Source of the DNA: Corythucha ciliata
Taxonomy: Eukaryota > Arthropoda > Insecta > Hemiptera > Tingidae
DNA: 64,000 nucleotides
Direction of reading: 5' to 3'
Assembly (NCBI GenBank): GCA_038030265.1
Contig: CM075943.1
Coordinates: 42,532,001-42,596,000 of the forward strand
Shown here: piece by piece, positions 35,222 through 45,089 of the stretch
Layout: every line of letters begins with the position of its first letter
How positions within the stretch are numbered: position 1 is the stretch's first letter
The notes under the pieces: generated by a model
The model's input: only the letters and a program-made list of their open reading frames with translations
Told to the model about the DNA's origin: nothing
Database searches by the model: none
Program-made: the position numbers and the translations under genes

Positions 35222-35455
35222 TTAAGGGTTTCCCTCGCTAATGGCACTTCATGTTCAAATCTCGTCCCATGAATCCCTTTTCCATATTTTCTCGTCAATC
35301 TATTTCTATATGCCACACAAGTGTCCATATTGGCCAATTACCTTCCACTAATCAATTTCTAGCATTGCATAGAAACAGACCAGTTGGACATCGAATCGAA
35401 ACGCATTATATTAAGTTATTTGGCAAATATTGACACATGCGTGGCCGAGCCTTAA

Positions 35456-35590
35456 GTCCTTGCCACACTGAACGCGAGCTGCCACGCGGAAAAACTACGG
35501 TAACGGGGAATACCTCACCCACGTTGTCATAAGTTTTAGGCGAGCGGACCAGACCGCGCTATGCAGGTCGCGTTCTGTGTGCCAAGGCCT
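35456..35590. mobile_element. TTAA MITE, copy b
   Basis: TTAA at 35452-35455 and 35591-35594 flanks GTCCTTGCCACACTGAACGC and GCGTTCTGTGTGCCAAGGCC. This is piggyBac-like target choice. About 135 bp, non-coding. DNA after copies a and b shares AATGGCA(C/A)TTC, hinting that a longer block was duplicated. Confidence 0.8.
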
Positions 35591-35599
35591 TTAACCCAC

Positions 35600-36589
35600 A
35601 CCACGCCTTGTTCCTCCTCAATGGCAATTCTTCTTTTTTTTTTCGCGTGGAATAGCCCCTACCAACGGAGATGTCCTCTGGTCCACCATATGCATCCCCC
35701 ACCCTAGCACAGTGCTACAATAGCGCTCATTATTATAATTTTTTAGGATCCACCAGCTAAAAACGAGTTAGAAACCGAGAAAGATTCTCGTAACATAATT
35801 CATCATTCGTGAAGCCTTTCCTAAGATTAAACCGAGGTATTCCTCTTATGTTATGAGAGGATAAGGAGTTACAGGAGGAGGATGCAAATGTCTTTTGCTT
35901 CGCGCAGGTACCCGGGTTTTGGGGGCAATCAATCGACAGAAAAGTAGAGAAGCTCCAGCATCGCGTGAGTAAAATATCGGTAGAAACCTATCTACAGTTT
36001 CCTAGGACTTAACGTTGTTCAGTGGAGGTCTCTGGAACACACATTACTCAGGTCCGCATATTGCAATGGGTATCTCTTCTGCACACCACCAGGGGCCTTA
36101 TTCCAAACGGTCGGGAAGAAAATGCCGCAAGAGGGATTCAAGTGCGCCGTATAAGAAATATCATTATCCCGTCTTGGCAACCGCACTTGCGGAATTTTTT
36201 CCCGACACCTCTGAATATGGCCCCAGCAGTGAAAATGACAACGCTGTTCGATTTAGGTTAGTTTCGGAGATACGCAGTATTTATTCATGCTGACAACAGT
36301 GGTGTTTCTCATGGAACCTAAAGTGTGAAAGCGTCATAGCCTTAGGACGCTTCGACAACTTTCTCTTCGCAGGAATCTGAGGTAAGCAGGAATATGCGTA
36401 AAGTGACCCCGAAATTTCGCCAGTTTGCGTGCCATCCAATTCCCGAATCGATATTAGGATATTAAATATACAATACGGCAAACGCGCTCATTGACACTTA
36501 AGATTCCGGAATTCAAGTGTGAAAACGGCCTTAGTGTCTTATGTAGTGGTAATGCGGGAGGGGAGGTTATGTGCTCTCACGCTACGCCG
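35600..36589. other. No gene; contains MITE copy 3
   Basis: Apart from the element at 36092-36224, no repeat or exon is recognised. Open frames across 36015-36293 are largely the MITE. Confidence 0.45.
36092..36224 (-). mobile_element. GGGGCC-ended fold-back MITE, copy 3
   Basis: 133 bp in opposite orientation to copies 1 and 2: starts GGGGCCTTATTCCAAACGGT and ends CTCTGAATATGGCCCC. It is more diverged but retains both ATGCCGCAAG and CTTGCGGAATTTTTTCCCGA. Confidence 0.85.
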
Positions 36590-37700
36590 CGCCCCTACGT
36601 TTGGTTTCTTTCAAAGTTCCAATTTCGTGAATTTGACACTTGACGGATTTTTGGTATTTCAAGAATTAATTGTCGTCCTTAGCTCCTTAGCCGACGATGG
36701 ATCTTTCAAAAACAACATTTCGCAAATCATGCCCTCCAGAAAAAAACAATTTTGTATAGGGTTGGCTCTCTAAATGGCCGACTTCACGGATTTTACCCAT
36801 TTGAAATCAAAATTTCCAGGGTGTTGGCTCATTTCAAATGCGCGAATCTCGCTTTTTTCAACAACAACAAAATTATTATCATGTTTGACCCTTTCAAAGC
36901 CCAAATCTTGCGGATTATTGACACACGCAGTGCCCAATTTCCCGCAAAATGCCTATTTCACACGATTGACTCCCTAAAAACCCGATTTAGCAGGCTTGAC
37001 AAACCAAGTAAACGCTTAAAATCAAAATTTCCAGCGTGTTGGGTCATTTTAAATAAGAGCGATATTGCGCATGGTTATTTTTTATTTGTCCCAATCAAAA
37101 CCAATATTATGGGATTGACTCGCCCCAAAAGAAGCCAATTGTGGTTGTGGCCCACTCGAAAATTCAATTTTGTTGGTCTGGCTTCTTTATAAACGAAATT
37201 TCGTGGTGTTTGCTTATCAAAAAACCATTTCGGGAGGCTTGCTCATCCAACCAAAGAATATTTCTCTGGTTCGGCTCCACTCAAAAAGCGATTTTGGTGG
37301 GTCGGGCTTCTTCAAAAATGCAATTTTGAGGAGTTTGCTCATTTAAAACCAATGAAACAAAACCCTTTTAAAGTATGAAAATGTAGCAAGGTTGGCCTTC
37401 TCAATACCAATTACATGGAGTTAGTTACCTGATGAAAAAGCTAGTGAGAAAACGAAATTTCGCAGGGTTGGCACATTGAAAACCCAACTATGCGGGTATC
37501 GCTCACCCAAAAAAATGATTTGGTAGATTTCGCTGCATCAACTACAAATATTCGAGCTATTGATACATTCAAAAAGTCATTTCGCGGAGTCTACCCATTC
37601 AAATAATCAATTTCGCTGGCTTGATTAGTTGAGGAAAAACAATTTCGTACATCTTACCTTGGTTCTTCACAAGTTCTGCTTCTTCAAAAGCGAAATATCT
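36590..37700 (+). repeat. F3 degenerate array
   Basis: Diverged ~30-bp units of the pattern TTTGACCCATTCAAAAACC followed by CGATTTCGCGG-type segments. Apparent 146- and 67-codon frames are read through the array and are not genes. Confidence 0.75.
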
Positions 37701-37734
37701 CTTGGTGTTGGTGAGGCTGAGAGTGTGAGTAATA

Positions 37735-38240
37735 AGTTATGCACCGAAAATCGCTATTCTGAAGGCTCAAATTGAGAAAATTAAAGTCTTCTGGAGGTAA
37801 CTTCCCGGCTAAAATAGAGAAACTACGCCTTTCTCCAGTTTCTGTATAGGTCCTTAATTGGATAAAAATGGAAAATAGAGAAGGCGAGCTAATGTGCTGT
37901 TCTTGGGGATAGTACGAGGAAAAAAGTTTGGGAAAATAGCTAATATTCGGGGCTAAAACTGCGAAAAACCGCTCATTCGTGGTTTCTCAATTCAGCTATT
38001 TGACCAAAATTTAGACAAAATCGCAGATTCACGTTTCGACTGAAATGTATAGAAAAACGCTAATGTGTTGTTCTCGGGCCAAGCCCGTGGTTAAAATTGA
38101 GAAAACGCGCTAATTTAAGGTTATAAAAGTGAAAAAAAATCACGTCTAAAATTTAAAAAAACAACGCCAATTCAGGGCTAAGAGAATGGCAAATTTGCCA
38201 TTTTACTGAAGTTGCAAAAAATAACCCATTCGTGGTTGAC
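37735..38240 (+). repeat. F2 degenerate array
   Basis: Units with CGGCTAAAATAGAGAAAC, CTCATTCGTGG and TAAAATTGAGAAAACGCGCT at about 31-bp spacing, same orientation as at 5.1 and 25.6 kb. It ends near a 13-C run (38389-38401). Confidence 0.75.
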
Positions 38241-38249
38241 TTTGACTGC

Positions 38250-39659
38250 AGGATGTGTCAAATTTTGATTCGCTGTTGTGCTTTTTTAAAGGAGCTCATA
38301 TCCCGCTGTGGAGATAATACTCCACTGAGGTTTTTAAAGGGTGGGAGAGCCCGATTCTTCGTCGATCAAACTTGATTGCTCTATACAGCCCCCCCCCCCC
38401 CGGGAATTGCACTTTGAATTCACTAGTTACAATAAAATAACAAGTTTCAATATCTCAACTAGAACATTTCAATTAATTACATTTTGACGAGCATCTACCC
38501 GATATTTTGTTACCTTGTAAACCTTTTACCCCTGTTTGAAGGGTTTGGGAAGTTTATTGGCAAAACATAAAGATAAATTTCGATTAATGTATTTTCAAAA
38601 TGGAGATCTGCCCATCCCCCCCCCCACCACCAATCTGTTTATGTATATAAGAAATGGCGGACAAGTTTTTCAAGAGCCATTGTGTTTTTTTCCTCGTGTT
38701 TTTTTCGTTGTTTTTTTTCACCCCTCCCACCTTTCCACGCCAACGCCTCGCCTGAACAACACGAGGGCGCCAGTGATTGATTGACACGATAATAACGGAG
38801 CAAGTGGAAAGATAAAGTCACGTTCATATGATTGATTTGAGGGAGAGAGAGAGAGTGAGAGTGAGTGAGTGAGAGAGCGAGAAGAAAAAACGTATATAAA
38901 AAAATAAAGATAATAAGGGGCTGAACGGGGTCGTCAGTATACTTAAAAAAATGTTCGAGCGTTATTAAATAGTCGTGCATTCGGTTGATTAGGTGTCTTT
39001 CTTTAACATTGCCTAAATTACGAGGGGGCTTTTCAAGTAAGTAAACCTTAAATCTTTTCATTTTGTGTTTCCTACGTGGAACTTTAACGTTATTTAAGGC
39101 TTTACACTTTTGTAACAATGGTTGCCCCAAGTACCGAGCAATAAATTCCATTTTAGATCAATACAAAATCACGAATTGCAGCTTTACTCTTCACTGTTTA
39201 AAGGGCTATTAAAAACTTAAAGTGTACCATGAACAACAAAAAAGGAATTATTAAGGACTTATCAGGGATCCAACAGATTTCTAAAGAAACAACATATTGA
39301 ATCAGTTGAAAGGCATTATTAGCTTTATTATTGCGGATTTGGTTGATTCCCGAGCGCGATTGTCGTCCTCCGATAAATGCTTTTGCCCGAGAATATTAGT
39401 ATAAGTAATCTGTAAATCCACGTAAAGCCGCTTTTAAATTAAATTAATAATGCCTTTAAAATGTAATCAAAAATTGATTCACACCAATTAAGGCTTGCGA
39501 AATAATGTTTATAAATCAAAAATGTCAACGAATGTGACGCATATCTTGTACAAGGCTCCTTGACCATTGCGTTAATGTTCCTGAGGTGGACTTTGTACAG
39601 TGGGCCTCCCAAACACAATTATAGAACAGTTGGAGTGAAAATCTACTATAATGAAACTG
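38250..39659. other. Unique DNA; GA-rich tract
   Basis: A GA/GAGT tract lies at 38841-38882 and a poly-C run at about 38617-38626. A 170-codon minus-strand frame (38639-39151) crosses the GA tract and has no recognised domain. I do not call it. Confidence 0.45.
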
Positions 39660-39674
39660 AAAATAGCACCACGC

Positions 39675-39902
39675 GCCCAGCAGAGTAGCCGAGGTCGGTA
39701 GGGCGTCGACTCTCATGTCCAGGTCCAGGTATCGTCTGCTGAGTGGGTTCGATTCCCACTACAGGCTGGATTATTTGATTAAAAATGATAACTCACGTGT
39801 AAAAAAGTAAAGTGTGTGCTCTCGCCCTCGTCCACGACACCTTATGGTAGGTACTTGGACGTAAAGCCCCGTTCCGTTGGATTACCACTCCAACTTATTT
39901 TC
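39675..39902 (+). mobile_element. tRNA-derived SINE with 15-bp target duplication
   Basis: AAAATAGCACCACGC at 39660-39674 and 39903-39917 is a perfect 15-bp target duplication. The 228-bp insert begins with a tRNA-like head: box A TAGCCGAGGTCGGTAGGGC and a perfect T arm GTGGGTTCGATTCCCAC. It looks closest to a class with a long variable arm (Ser/Leu-like), with a CTCATGT anticodon-loop region. The tail is unrelated and ends CCAACTTATTTTC. It was presumably mobilised by a LINE. Confidence 0.9.
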
Positions 39903-39917
39903 AAAATAGCACCACGC

Positions 39918-40160
39918 TGTAGTCTTAGTGCTGCTCATTATAGTCCCAGATATTTGGCAGAGCGGGGCCAGACTCGAAGTTGCCTTCTTCATTCGCTCGT
40001 GGAGAGTCGTTTATTTAGGGAATTCAGAAGTTATCAGAAGCTAAATTCCCGTTGTAAAAAGATTTAAAATTTGCTTTCATCTTCTCTCCTCTTCCTTGAA
40101 GGAAGGAGGAGTTGTTCCACTTTGGTATTTGCTTTCACTTATAGCGTTTTTCATTTACAT
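39918..40160. other. No feature recognised
   Basis: Unremarkable DNA between the SINE and the next short element. GAGCGGGGCC resembles motifs inside the SINE tail, but too weakly to call. Confidence 0.3.
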
Positions 40161-40264
40161 AAAATTCTGCTCTAGAGCAGTTCATTTCCACTTGCCCTAC
40201 CTGAATTAAAACATATGTTAATAGAGAAGACGGGTGGAAATGATTTGCTCTGGAGCAGAATTAA
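40161..40264. mobile_element. Short palindromic MITE (~100 bp)
   Basis: AATTCTGCTCTAGAGCAGTT then CATTTCCAC at the left faces GTGGAAATGATTTGCTCTGG then AGCAGAATT at the right. The arms are about 35 bp around a ~32-bp centre. TA lies near both outer ends. No coding capacity. Confidence 0.75.
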
Positions 40265-40499
40265 TAATAAAACTATATTAATTTTTTATTCCGATAATTC
40301 CAGTTCTGGTAACCAAATGTCCCCAGCGAGCAGATATTCATTTCTGGGGCTTTTTTGAGGGATTCACTTTTCCTAGGTGCTTAAGCTGTTGTAGTGAGGG
40401 GAGGGGGGTGCCCCGTGGCAATGCCGCAGTTGCTGCAGCGACTTCTTATAGACTGGCTTTACTATTTCTCTCATGGATAGCAGCAAATTGGTATGAACG

Positions 40500-41450
40500 G
40501 TCACGAAATTTGGGTCTTGATGGAAGTTGAATCCACGAAATTGCTTTTTTCATTGGGTCAAACCAACAAAATCGGTTATTTGAATGATCCGCAACTCCGT
40601 GAAATTGATTTTTGAAAGGTTCAAAGCGTGAACTTTAGGATTTAATGCAGTGAAACCGGCGGAACTGCTCTTTTAGGTTAGCCAGCCTCGTAAAAAGGGT
40701 TTTTGTAACGAGCCAACCCAACGGAACTTTGTTTTGTCAGGGCGCCAACACCACGAAAGTGGTCTTAAATGAGCCAACTCGGGGAAATTGCATTTTTGAA
40801 GGAGGCGGATCCGCCTAAAAAGCGTGAAATTTCATTTTTGATGCAGCGGAATTGCTTCTTATAGACGTAAGCCAGCCTCACGAAGTTATTTATTTTGGGC
40901 GAGCGAATCCCACAAAACTGGTCTCAAATTTACATCTTTGAACTTGGAAGAACCACAAAATTGGTTCCTGAAAGTGCCAGATCCGTGGAATTTGGTTTTA
41001 AAAAGAGCCAAACCTGGATAATAGCTTTTTTCAAGAAGTCAAAGGCAAAATTTGTTCTCCAAAATAACCAAAACCGCGAAATTGGGTTCTTTAATCGTCC
41101 AATCCGTGAAATTTGGGCTTCGAGAGACCGAAACCCACAAAATCGCCTTCTTGAAGGACCCAAACGCCATAAAATTGGATTTTTGAATGGGCGAACTTCG
41201 TGAGATTGGCTTTGTACGGAGTCATTTCTGTGAAATACGACCACATAAATGCCGATTTTTTATTCAAAAACTCCCCACACTTTTCCTGTAAGCTTTTGAT
41301 AATCGGTGTAGCCTTCCAATGTATAAAAACCGCTAATTTTGCCTCTTACAACGACAATTTGGTGAATAAACGTGAAATTTTGTCCCCACAGGCTACAATA
41401 CGAAGCAAATTGAGCAAAATCTGTTGGGAGCCCAAGGTGTAGGTTGACAG
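40500..41450 (-). repeat. F3 degenerate array, opposite orientation
   Basis: Units such as GAGCCAACTCGGGGAAATTG and CACAAAATTGGTTC read as the reverse of the 36.6-kb array (GTTGGCTC on the other strand). About 30 diverged units of ~30 bp. The 102-codon frame is repeat-derived. Confidence 0.7.
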
Positions 41451-42016
41451 TTTGTCTATTTGAGTCTGTAGATCTAGTTATGAGGGAAACATTCGAAATT
41501 TTGGTAACAAACGCCTGTTTTGGACCTCCTTCAGGCTGTGCAGCCAGCTTCAGTTATGGTGATGGGGGGGGGGGGTGAATTTTCTACTTTCCAAATGTGT
41601 TTCTGAAGGTGTTTGTGAATTTCCGTATGATGGGGTGCGATGAAGTCACCCGCTTCCCGTAAATGCCTTAAAACCAATCGTTAATTAGTGCTCAAGTATG
41701 AATTTCAGAGCTGCATTCTTCAGCAAGTCACAGCAGAAAACGGGGAGAGCCCTGTGATCTCTATTGGCTGTGGTCAGAGTCAATAAAACGGCATTTTTGC
41801 AGGTTTGCCTCACTAAAAAACCAGTTTTGTGCAATATTCTTGCTGAAAAATCTATTTCACTGGGTTTTGCCCCATTTAAGAACCATTTTCACGGGTCATT
41901 TTTTCTCAGATTTCGCTCGCTAAAACCCTATCTCGCGGATTTCTCTCAAAAAATGATTTTAGTGTATAATGAACACGTTTTTCGAATTTCGCTCAATAAA
42001 GGCTGTTTTTGCGCTT
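41451..42016 (+). repeat. F3 array with G run
   Basis: A 12-G run at 41564-41575 precedes F3 units in plus orientation from about 41780 (CTCACTAAAAAACCAGTTTT, TCACTGGGTTTTGCCCC). Orientation is opposite to 40500-41450. Confidence 0.6.
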
Positions 42017-42287
42017 CTAAAGTACGCGACACGAAATAAGGCGGGTGTGACTCATCGAGTAAAAAACCAACGTTGCGCATTATAGTCCCAAAGATGCGAT
42101 GAAAAGCTCAAGTCTACACCCACGGCTGTCAACGTTGCGCTCCCATCGTTGTCACTTTGGAGAGCTGTGAGCCGGTGAGCGTTCGTAAAACCCCACCCCA
42201 CATCACCTCCCACAACGCACGGAGTGGCAACAGGGCATGGGAGGGCCGATGAGTCACACCCGCCTTATTTCGTGTCGCGTACTTTAG
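42017..42287. mobile_element. MITE with perfect 41-bp terminal inverted repeats
   Basis: The left end 42017-42057 starts CTAAAGTACGCGACACGAAA and the right end 42247-42287 is its exact reverse complement over 41 bases. The element is 271 bp, GC-richer inside, and interrupts an F3 array. A TA dinucleotide sits three bases in from each end, so a TA target is possible but not proven. Perfect arms suggest recent movement. Confidence 0.9.
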
Positions 42288-42810
42288 GTGACTAAACGCT
42301 GATGTGTTGGGCTGGTGGGTTCTGTTTGCTAAAGTTCCATTTTCAAGGGCCTGCGGCTCACTAAAAACCTAATATTGCGGATTTTTCTCGTATTTTACAG
42401 GTATTTGGCTCATCAGAAAATCAATATCGGGAATGCTGGAAAGCCAAATTCAGAAATAATCCTAATTAGAAAAAAATTTTCGCTGATTTCGCCCACCAAA
42501 ACATCAATGGGAAACTTGCCCATTTTTCAAGTTCTGGTATTTCTTGAAGAGGGTTCTTCAGAAAGACTATTTATTGCTCACATTAAACATTGAAATCAAT
42601 CAAGGATTTTTTTTAGTATATTCAAACATTCCGAGTGGGGGTTTGATTACGTCAAAGGTTCGTTAATGAAATGGATGGCGTGAGGAGGAGGGGGTAAAAT
42701 GTGTTTTCCGGTGTAAAATGTGCTGGTGGCTAATCCCCGATTATAAGCATCTGACAAATTCTGCAGTGAAGCTGCCTATGCCCACCTCTAAATTAGGGGC
42801 TGGCTACGCC
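42288..42810 (+). repeat. F3 array remainder and hAT-like terminus (right, at 42770-42817)
   Basis: F3 units continue to about 42560. GCCCACCTCTAAATTAGGGG followed by CTGGCTACGCCCCTG (ending about 42817) is the reverse complement of the hAT-like left-end sequence at 25512. No matching partner with an 8-bp duplication was found. Confidence 0.6.
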
Positions 42811-43124
42811 CCTGTCACGGAATCAACCGTTTCGTCTCCGCCTCCACGAAGAATCACGCCTATAGCTTGTGTAATTATGTATATGTTTTGGGCCGAAAAA
42901 ATGGTTATGGCCCTTTGTGAACAGGAACAGAAAATGTGTGGGCTGATTTGTTAGTTTCCAGAAGTTTCTTGAACACGGAGACCTTTTGTTTTAGGAAAAT
43001 TTTGTCAACATCCATTAGCTTTATAAACCAATCTGTAGGCCTTAACTCTCAACAAATCATTTCGTAAGGTCCGGGTGATACAGTTGTTGTTTCTCCACAA
43101 AAAAATTGTTTTTATTCATTTATT

Positions 43125-43166
43125 GGTCGAATCGATTTCCAGCCTGTCTAGGCTATCATCAGGACC
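43125..43166 (-). ncRNA. Hammerhead-ribozyme-like motif (minus)
   Basis: The minus strand carries GGTC, CTGATGA (43156-43162), stem II UAGCC/GGCUG around a 6-base loop, GAAA (43136-43139), UCGAU, UC, then GACC. Stem I (UGGUC/GACCA) closes in five pairs and the expected cleavage would follow the C at 43129. The catalytic core CUGANGA...GAAA is intact. Stem III is almost absent, as known for short hammerheads in Penelope-like elements. Activity is inferred only. Confidence 0.6.
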
Positions 43167-43255
43167 ACTATTTAAAATAAGTTTTCGAGTGTCATCCACA
43201 CTCGTTAACTTTCTACTACTCTGTGGACGACACACGAAAACTTATTTTAAATAAT

Positions 43256-43297
43256 GGTCCTGATGATGGCCTAGACACGCTGAAAATCGAGTCGACC
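43256..43297 (+). ncRNA. Hammerhead-ribozyme-like motif (plus), decayed
   Basis: GGTC (43256-43259), CTGATGA (43260-43266), GAAA (43282-43285), GTC (43291-43293) and GACC (43294-43297) are in the same order as in the minus-strand copy. Stem II is weakened here by substitutions (TGGCC facing CGCT). It is probably less able to fold. Confidence 0.5.
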
Positions 43298-43499
43298 AAT
43301 AAAGAAAGGGAGGCCGACCTCGGGCTAAAGAGGTTAGTTAGATGGACGGTTATCTACCCAGCAATCCCATGCAATCCTATGCAAATCGTGATGAGGTAAC
43401 CCTTGTGTAACCTACTCCTACATAAAAAAAAGTTAGCCCCGATGTCCGGAACTCTAAATAAATAAAAAACAATTTTGTGGAGAGACAACAACAACAAAC

Positions 43500-43879
43500 A
43501 TTGGGACGTCAGAATAACTCCACGACAACATGGCCAGTGACAATTTTAATGGTTCGCAAGGTCCGATTATTCCAAGGACAAAAACCCCATGTTTGGATCT
43601 CACGAAATTTTGTGGTTTTGATACTCTCAAAAACAAATTTTGTAGGTGCGCTAAATTCAGAAAACCATATCTGGGGTTCTCCTCTCAACCCATCCCCCCA
43701 TCACAGAAACTGAATTAGCACAGATAAAGGGTCATTAACAGTCAAAGCCTAACATCTTAGCCTTACATCTCACAGGCCTGTAAAGTGTCAGGATACAGAA
43801 CTTAATAAGCGCGTAGACCAGCGATGATCAGCTTTTCTGAGAAGACCTCATGCTGATGGGGCGTCTGATACTGAAGGGG
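43500..43879. other. No gene; F3-like fragments
   Basis: A few F3-like units at 43590-43680. The rest has no recognised feature. Confidence 0.35.
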
Positions 43880-44370
43880 CTCACGAAACTGAGATTTTTA
43901 AGGAGTCAACAATTAGAAAAAAAGTTTTTAGCGAGCCAAATCTGTGAAATGTATTATTTCAATGAGGTATCACCATGAAATTGGCTTTTCTGCAAGTCGA
44001 AAACTCACGAAATTTGGCTCTCAGCACGCCCAAAAGACAGAAATTGGGAAGTTAGTTTTTCAGCGGGAAATCTCCGCGAAATTAGCGTTTTAGTGAACCA
44101 AGGTCCACAAAATTTGTTCTACAGCGAGCAAATTCCGCGAAATTTGTGAGAGTTTCATCATCAAAACCCAATTTTGTGTGTTTTTCTAACGAAAAAATTA
44201 TTTTCGCATGTCTGGCTCACTAAAAAAATAAAATATCTCGTATTTCACTCGCTAAAACCCTAATTCGCAAAATTGTTTACGATCCCCCAATTTCGCTGGG
44301 TCTCCTAATTCAAAACCACAGTTACGCGGTTTCACCACACCAATTAGAGCATTTTTGCGATTCTGGCTCA
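43880..44370 (-). repeat. F3 degenerate array
   Basis: GAGCCAAATCTGTGAAAT-like units up to about 44150 run in minus orientation. Units such as TTTCACTCGCTAAAACC then run in plus orientation to 44370, so orientation flips inside the array. Confidence 0.65.
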
Positions 44371-44755
44371 TTAAGGGGGAGTCGTACAAGTGTTTCCTCG
44401 ACCCCCCTCCAATCATACCTCGCCTACTCGGCGTTACGTAAATTATCGCCGTATTTCTGCATCAATCCAGGATTTCAAGGTCTCATTTAAATCTTCACGA
44501 AATTCCGCACAACCGTACGATCTTGCTTTCCTAAATAATTCTTCGAAAGAGTGTGGATTTTCAAGATAAAAGTTTATGTGCGTTTTACAGTTATTTTAGG
44601 GGTAAAATATGATAAAATAAGATCGTACGTTTGTGCGAATTTCCTGAAGATTTACATGAGACCTTGAAATCCAGGATTGGTGCAGAAATACGGCGATAAT
44701 TTACCTAACGCCGAGTAGGCGAGGTAAGTGTACGGAGATAAGATACGTCTTTCAG
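44371..44755. mobile_element. MITE with ~110-bp inverted arms
   Basis: The arms 44424-44532 and 44620-44730 are inverted copies sharing CCTCGCCTACTCGGCGTTA, TTATCGCCGTATTTCTGCA, GGATTTCAAGGTCTCAT and CGTACGATCTT. A related but more diverged copy, in opposite orientation, lies at about 51100-51298, including the flanking TAAGGGGGAGT and TTTCCTCGACCCC. Confidence 0.85.
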
Positions 44756-44890
44756 ACGATCAACTCAACACTCGTCAACTTTTCAGGCCTCAACAGGCCA
44801 TCGACTTCTGTGAAACACTGTTCAACACTAGGCAATGTTGATTGAATTGAGCCTTTCAGTCGATCAACTTCCCGTCAACTGTTTCGGCAT
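44747..44890 (+). repeat. Direct repeat, ~38-bp units 104 bp apart
   Basis: CTTTCAG(A/T)CGATCAACT followed by CGTCAACT(T/G)TT occurs at about 44749-44783 and 44853-44885. The sequence between is CAACA-rich. Function unknown. It ends about 50 bases before the hAT-like terminus at 44943. Confidence 0.6.
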
Positions 44891-44942
44891 TTTTTTTTCA
44901 TTGGTTGGGTGGAGCTATATCTCAGAAAACAAGGAAGGGGCG

Positions 44943-45008
44943 CGTGGGCGTAGCCAGAGGGGGCCAGGGGAGGGCAATTGACCCACCTTAACTCGAAAGC
45001 GCAGATTT
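44943..45008 (+). mobile_element. hAT-like terminus (right-type end, inverted)
   Basis: CGTGGGCGTAGCCAGAGGGG followed by GGCAATTGACCCACC matches the reverse complement of the right end of the complete element at 27474. An F3 array starts just inside. The nearest facing end (48752) does not share its flanking 8 bases. Confidence 0.6.
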
Positions 45009-45089
45009 AGTGAGGCAGCTGCCCACCTTCTGATTCCCCCAACAAGATTTCAAACATTTAAAACCCAACAGTACATTTTTTTCATCATG

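Larger units (their letters stand above)
43082..43498. mobile_element. Inverted pair of Penelope-like element ends
   Basis: A unit of about 75 bases (ACTTATTTTAAATA, GGTCCTGATGAT, GACCAATAAA) occurs twice head to head: 43119-43192 (minus) and 43228-43303 (plus). Outer segments CTCCACAAAAAAATTGTTTT (43094-43113) and ACAATTTTGTGGAGAGACAA (43469-43488) extend the inverted pair, with about 150 extra bases in the plus-strand copy (43304-43454). The AATAAA-rich ends and ribozyme-like core suggest remains of a Penelope-like retroelement. Confidence 0.6.

Noticed and set aside
36752..37192. 146-codon open frame.
   Set aside because: It is a translation through a diverged F3 array; similar frames appear in every F3 interval.
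38639..39151. 170-codon minus-strand open frame.
   Set aside because: It runs through a GA tract and compositional DNA, has no recognisable domain, and no splice or promoter support.
31439..42817. One 11-kb element between left-type ends at 31439 and 42817.
   Set aside because: Both ends are of the same (left) type and the flanks do not match; many other elements lie between.
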